Positions 63,701 through 64,000 of a stretch of DNA of 64,000 nt are shown in pieces. Made by a program: the position numbers and the translations under genes. Every line of letters begins with the position of its first letter. Positions within the stretch are counted from its first letter, which is position 1. Source of the stretch: Ridgeia piscesae (Eukaryota; Annelida; Polychaeta; Sabellida; Siboglinidae); the NCBI GenBank assembly GCA_025642075.2, contig JAODUO010000193.1, positions 62,001 through 126,000 on the forward strand. The letters are read 5' to 3'. The notes below the pieces were generated by a model. It was not told where the DNA came from, did no database searches, and worked only from the letters and a program-made list of their open reading frames with translations.

Positions 63701-63990
63701 TCTGAGATATGGTAGCTAGCAGATGCAGAGCGATGCCCTAAGTTCATTGAACCTTCAGCCAAAAGGACTAAACAAGTAGTAGTTGTCAGGTCACAATTAT
63801 GGCAGAATCTGCTTTGCTCATTTGCTTGATGTAGTACCCAATGGTAAAACAGTGTTTATTTATGTGACTCACGTGAGATCGCGCCAGATGTAGGCTGGCT
63901 TCTCCTTGAGACAAGAGCCATCAGGCTGAATGAAGCAGTTATCTGAGTGCACAGGATGACTGAGGTCATCGCGATTCTTCTGATTCTTAT
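51251..63990 (-). CDS. Prolyl 3-hydroxylase (leprecan)-type 2OG-Fe(II) oxygenase, 3' part, tandem catalytic domains
   Basis: Visible exons in transcript order: 63873-63990, 62941-63013, 62254-62438, 61486-61642, 61048-61146 and/or 59044-59154, 57504-57654, 56960-57074, 55925-55998, 51251-51472. All are GT-AG. Phases agree except for one extra base in 55925-55998. Domain A (5' end off-window) shows SHPVHSDNC, LNDDFEGGDFFWAHRNM and GRLVGFESSDYHGVKAV. A linker with ITLTQSQLNGTERFVAD, the usual entry to the P3H domain, leads to domain B: GDGY, HMVCRTAV, SHPIHSDNC, DFEGGEF, FHGVKAVLNGQRCAIALWF. Both domains keep the H-x-D...H iron ligands and the R-C-A segment that contributes the 2OG-binding Arg. 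The C-terminus HEEL fits the KDEL-type ER signal. Known role of the family: 3-hydroxylation of collagen prolines in the ER. Vertebrate P3Hs have a single such domain. Confidence 0.85.
51776..52050 (-). pseudogene. CR1/jockey-type LINE fragment in hydroxylase intron
   Basis: The - strand frame contains VAKIISVKLITSQLDYCNSL, LHNIAKNNLSKLQHMQNC. This is the LI-x-S-x-LDYCN-x-LL...L-x-KLQ-x-x-QN signature found after the RT domain of CR1/jockey LINEs. It is on the same strand as the host gene, truncated at both ends. Confidence 0.75.
52905..53845. repeat. Array of ACTACTACATGT-type units
   Basis: About 75 units of 9-15 bp, mostly 12 or 15 bp, built on TACATGTA, which is its own reverse complement. 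It lies in the last hydroxylase intron. Tyr/Met/Leu/His frames are artefacts. Confidence 0.95.
54140..55460. other. Intron sequence, no further feature
   Basis: AT-rich intron of the - strand gene; no extra exon recognised. Confidence 0.5.
55466..55531. repeat. (TA)n microsatellite in intron
   Basis: About 30 TA units, roughly 400 bp downstream of the exon 55925-55998 donor. Confidence 0.95.
55925..55998 (-). CDS. Hydroxylase domain B exon with one-base insertion
   Basis: 74 bp where 73 are needed for phase; the matching domain A exon (62941-63013) is 73 bp. The frame starts SAVLYLN and must shift at a GGGG run (near 55976) to give DFEGGEFVFAHKNLSTQ. A single surplus G explains the break. 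It is either a consensus error or a disabling mutation. Confidence 0.8.
58743..58825. repeat. 20-bp tandem repeat, four units
   Basis: Four near-perfect units of GTAAACATAGTGGACAACAT, in the intron between exons 5b and 57504-57654. Confidence 0.9.
59044..59154 (-). CDS. Hydroxylase exon 5b (GDGY block, version b)
   Basis: 111 bp, phase 0 in and out: acceptor CTATCAG, donor GAG|GTTGGT. Reads VGGLQGDGYPDRGGQRDTS, then PHTRHETFSGVTVLRAAE. It is closer than 5a to the vertebrate pattern TSPHT-x-x-E-x-F-x-G-V-TV. Its acceptor has a weak T/G-rich tract made of minisatellite sequence. Confidence 0.8.
59155..59900. repeat. 60-bp minisatellite abutting exon 5b
   Basis: About twelve units with CACCATCACAACACACATTT and CCTACACACCCACCTGAT; the last three are variant (CACCAAGGGGTGACACAGAA). 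On the transcribed - strand each unit contains ATCAG|GTGGGTG or a close variant, the same bases as the exon 5b acceptor, followed 12 bp later by AG|GTAAAT. A His-rich + strand frame is an artefact of 60 being divisible by three. Confidence 0.95.
60715..60770. repeat. (TA)n microsatellite between exons 5a and 5b
   Basis: About 26 TA units in the interval separating the two exon versions. Confidence 0.95.
61048..61146 (-). CDS. Hydroxylase exon 5a (GDGY block, version a)
   Basis: 99 bp, phase 0 in and out: acceptor ATTACAG, donor AAG|GTATCT. Reads TVGVQGDGYACKGETALTSH, then EHFTGLTVTRAVK. It corresponds to the GDGY-x-G-x-TSPH-x-x-x-E-x-F-x-G-x-TV block of P3Hs. A second, same-phase version lies 1.9 kb downstream in the same intron interval. 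Confidence 0.75.
61486..61642 (-). CDS. Hydroxylase linker exon entering domain B
   Basis: Encodes SQQSWNRSLEMLFEERSYN, ITLTQSQLNGTERFVADNV and ATKEDCRILKELVN. Enters in phase 2 (completing the Gly codon of the previous exon) and leaves in phase 0 at AAT|GTAGGT. The QLNGT-x-R-x-x-x-D-x-V...C pattern is the usual start of the P3H catalytic domain. Confidence 0.85.
62254..62438 (-). CDS. Hydroxylase domain A exon with distal His and Arg
   Basis: Starts TTVRPKCGRLVGFESSDYHG and runs through KAVKRGRRCAVAMWYTF to LLDELQLETG. It gives the third iron ligand (H of HGVKAV) and the 2OG-binding Arg region. In domain B the matching exon is terminal and ends HEEL; here it leaves through a GTGAGT donor in phase 2. 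Read-through would stop at once without an ER signal, so splicing onward is expected. Confidence 0.85.
63048..63430. repeat. 30-bp minisatellite in hydroxylase intron
   Basis: About thirteen units of GATTCCATAACACACTTGGA plus GCTAGCTGAA, with variants ACTATTGG and GGTTCC. It starts 35 bp upstream (on the - strand) of the acceptor of exon 62941-63013. Confidence 0.95.
63690..63785 (+). repeat. Interspersed repeat, copy D2
   Basis: Homologous to 18470-18610; see that entry. It lies within a hydroxylase intron. Confidence 0.45.
63873..63990 (-). CDS. Hydroxylase domain A exon with H-x-D iron ligands
   Basis: Enters in phase 1 after TGCTACAG and leaves in phase 2 at CTCAC|GTGAGT. It encodes RDDLSHPVHSDNCFIQPDGS and KPAYIWRDL. 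H and D of HSD are the first two iron ligands. The equivalent domain B exon (56960-57074) has identical phases and 115 rather than 118 bp. It is the first exon visible at the window edge. Confidence 0.85.
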
Positions 63991-64000
63991 CTGTAGCAAT

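Overview
This is nuclear DNA from an animal, most likely a marine invertebrate. Genes are sparse and split by introns with GT-AG boundaries. Non-LTR retrotransposon relics, tRNA-derived SINEs and MITE-like elements are common, and microsatellites and minisatellites are extremely abundant. The two recognisable genes are metazoan types. I cannot fix the phylum from sequence alone.

Left part (1-20 kb): mostly transposon debris. A hAT-like non-autonomous element (699-1609) has a perfect 8-bp target duplication. A nearly full-length but dead LINE lies on the + strand (about 4.0-7.5 kb). A second LINE on the - strand (7.85-10.4 kb) appears to be split by later insertions. There are also two tRNA-type SINEs, a MITE with about 90-bp inverted ends (10621-11136), a 377-bp tandem duplication (13.87-14.63 kb) and a 1.1-kb purine-strand array (15.76-16.87 kb).

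Middle (20-40 kb): a roughly 4-kb satellite of 53-bp units (21340-25315) leads into a duplicated block (25.4-27.1 kb). Each half of that block carries a short exon-like open frame on the - strand, and all five base differences between the two frames are synonymous. The rest is AT-rich intergenic DNA with hairpins, a perfect 66-bp palindrome (36360-36425), CTCF-like motifs and a staircase of tetranucleotide repeats (38886-39500).

Right part (40-64 kb): two convergent genes. On the + strand, a nine-exon medium-chain dehydrogenase/reductase gene (coding 40856-47212, about 408 aa) starts in a GC-rich region. It has nuclear-receptor-like DR1 and E-box motifs in intron 1. On the - strand, from the right edge to 51251, runs the 3' part of a prolyl 3-hydroxylase (leprecan)-type 2-oxoglutarate/Fe(II) oxygenase gene ending in the KDEL-like signal HEEL. 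Its exon chain is phase-consistent throughout. It encodes the end of one catalytic domain followed by a second, complete one, and it contains two alternative-looking versions of one exon (61048-61146 and 59044-59154). Two minisatellites lie directly against 3' splice sites of this gene.

Three single-base indels fall in otherwise well-conserved coding exons (near 43430, 55977 and 26934). This hints at residual assembly consensus errors, so frameshifts here should not be read as pseudogenes without checking reads. The two genes sit tail to tail and need not be functionally linked. The first is a cytosolic-type NAD(P)-dependent reductase homologue; the second is an ER-resident collagen-modifying-type enzyme.
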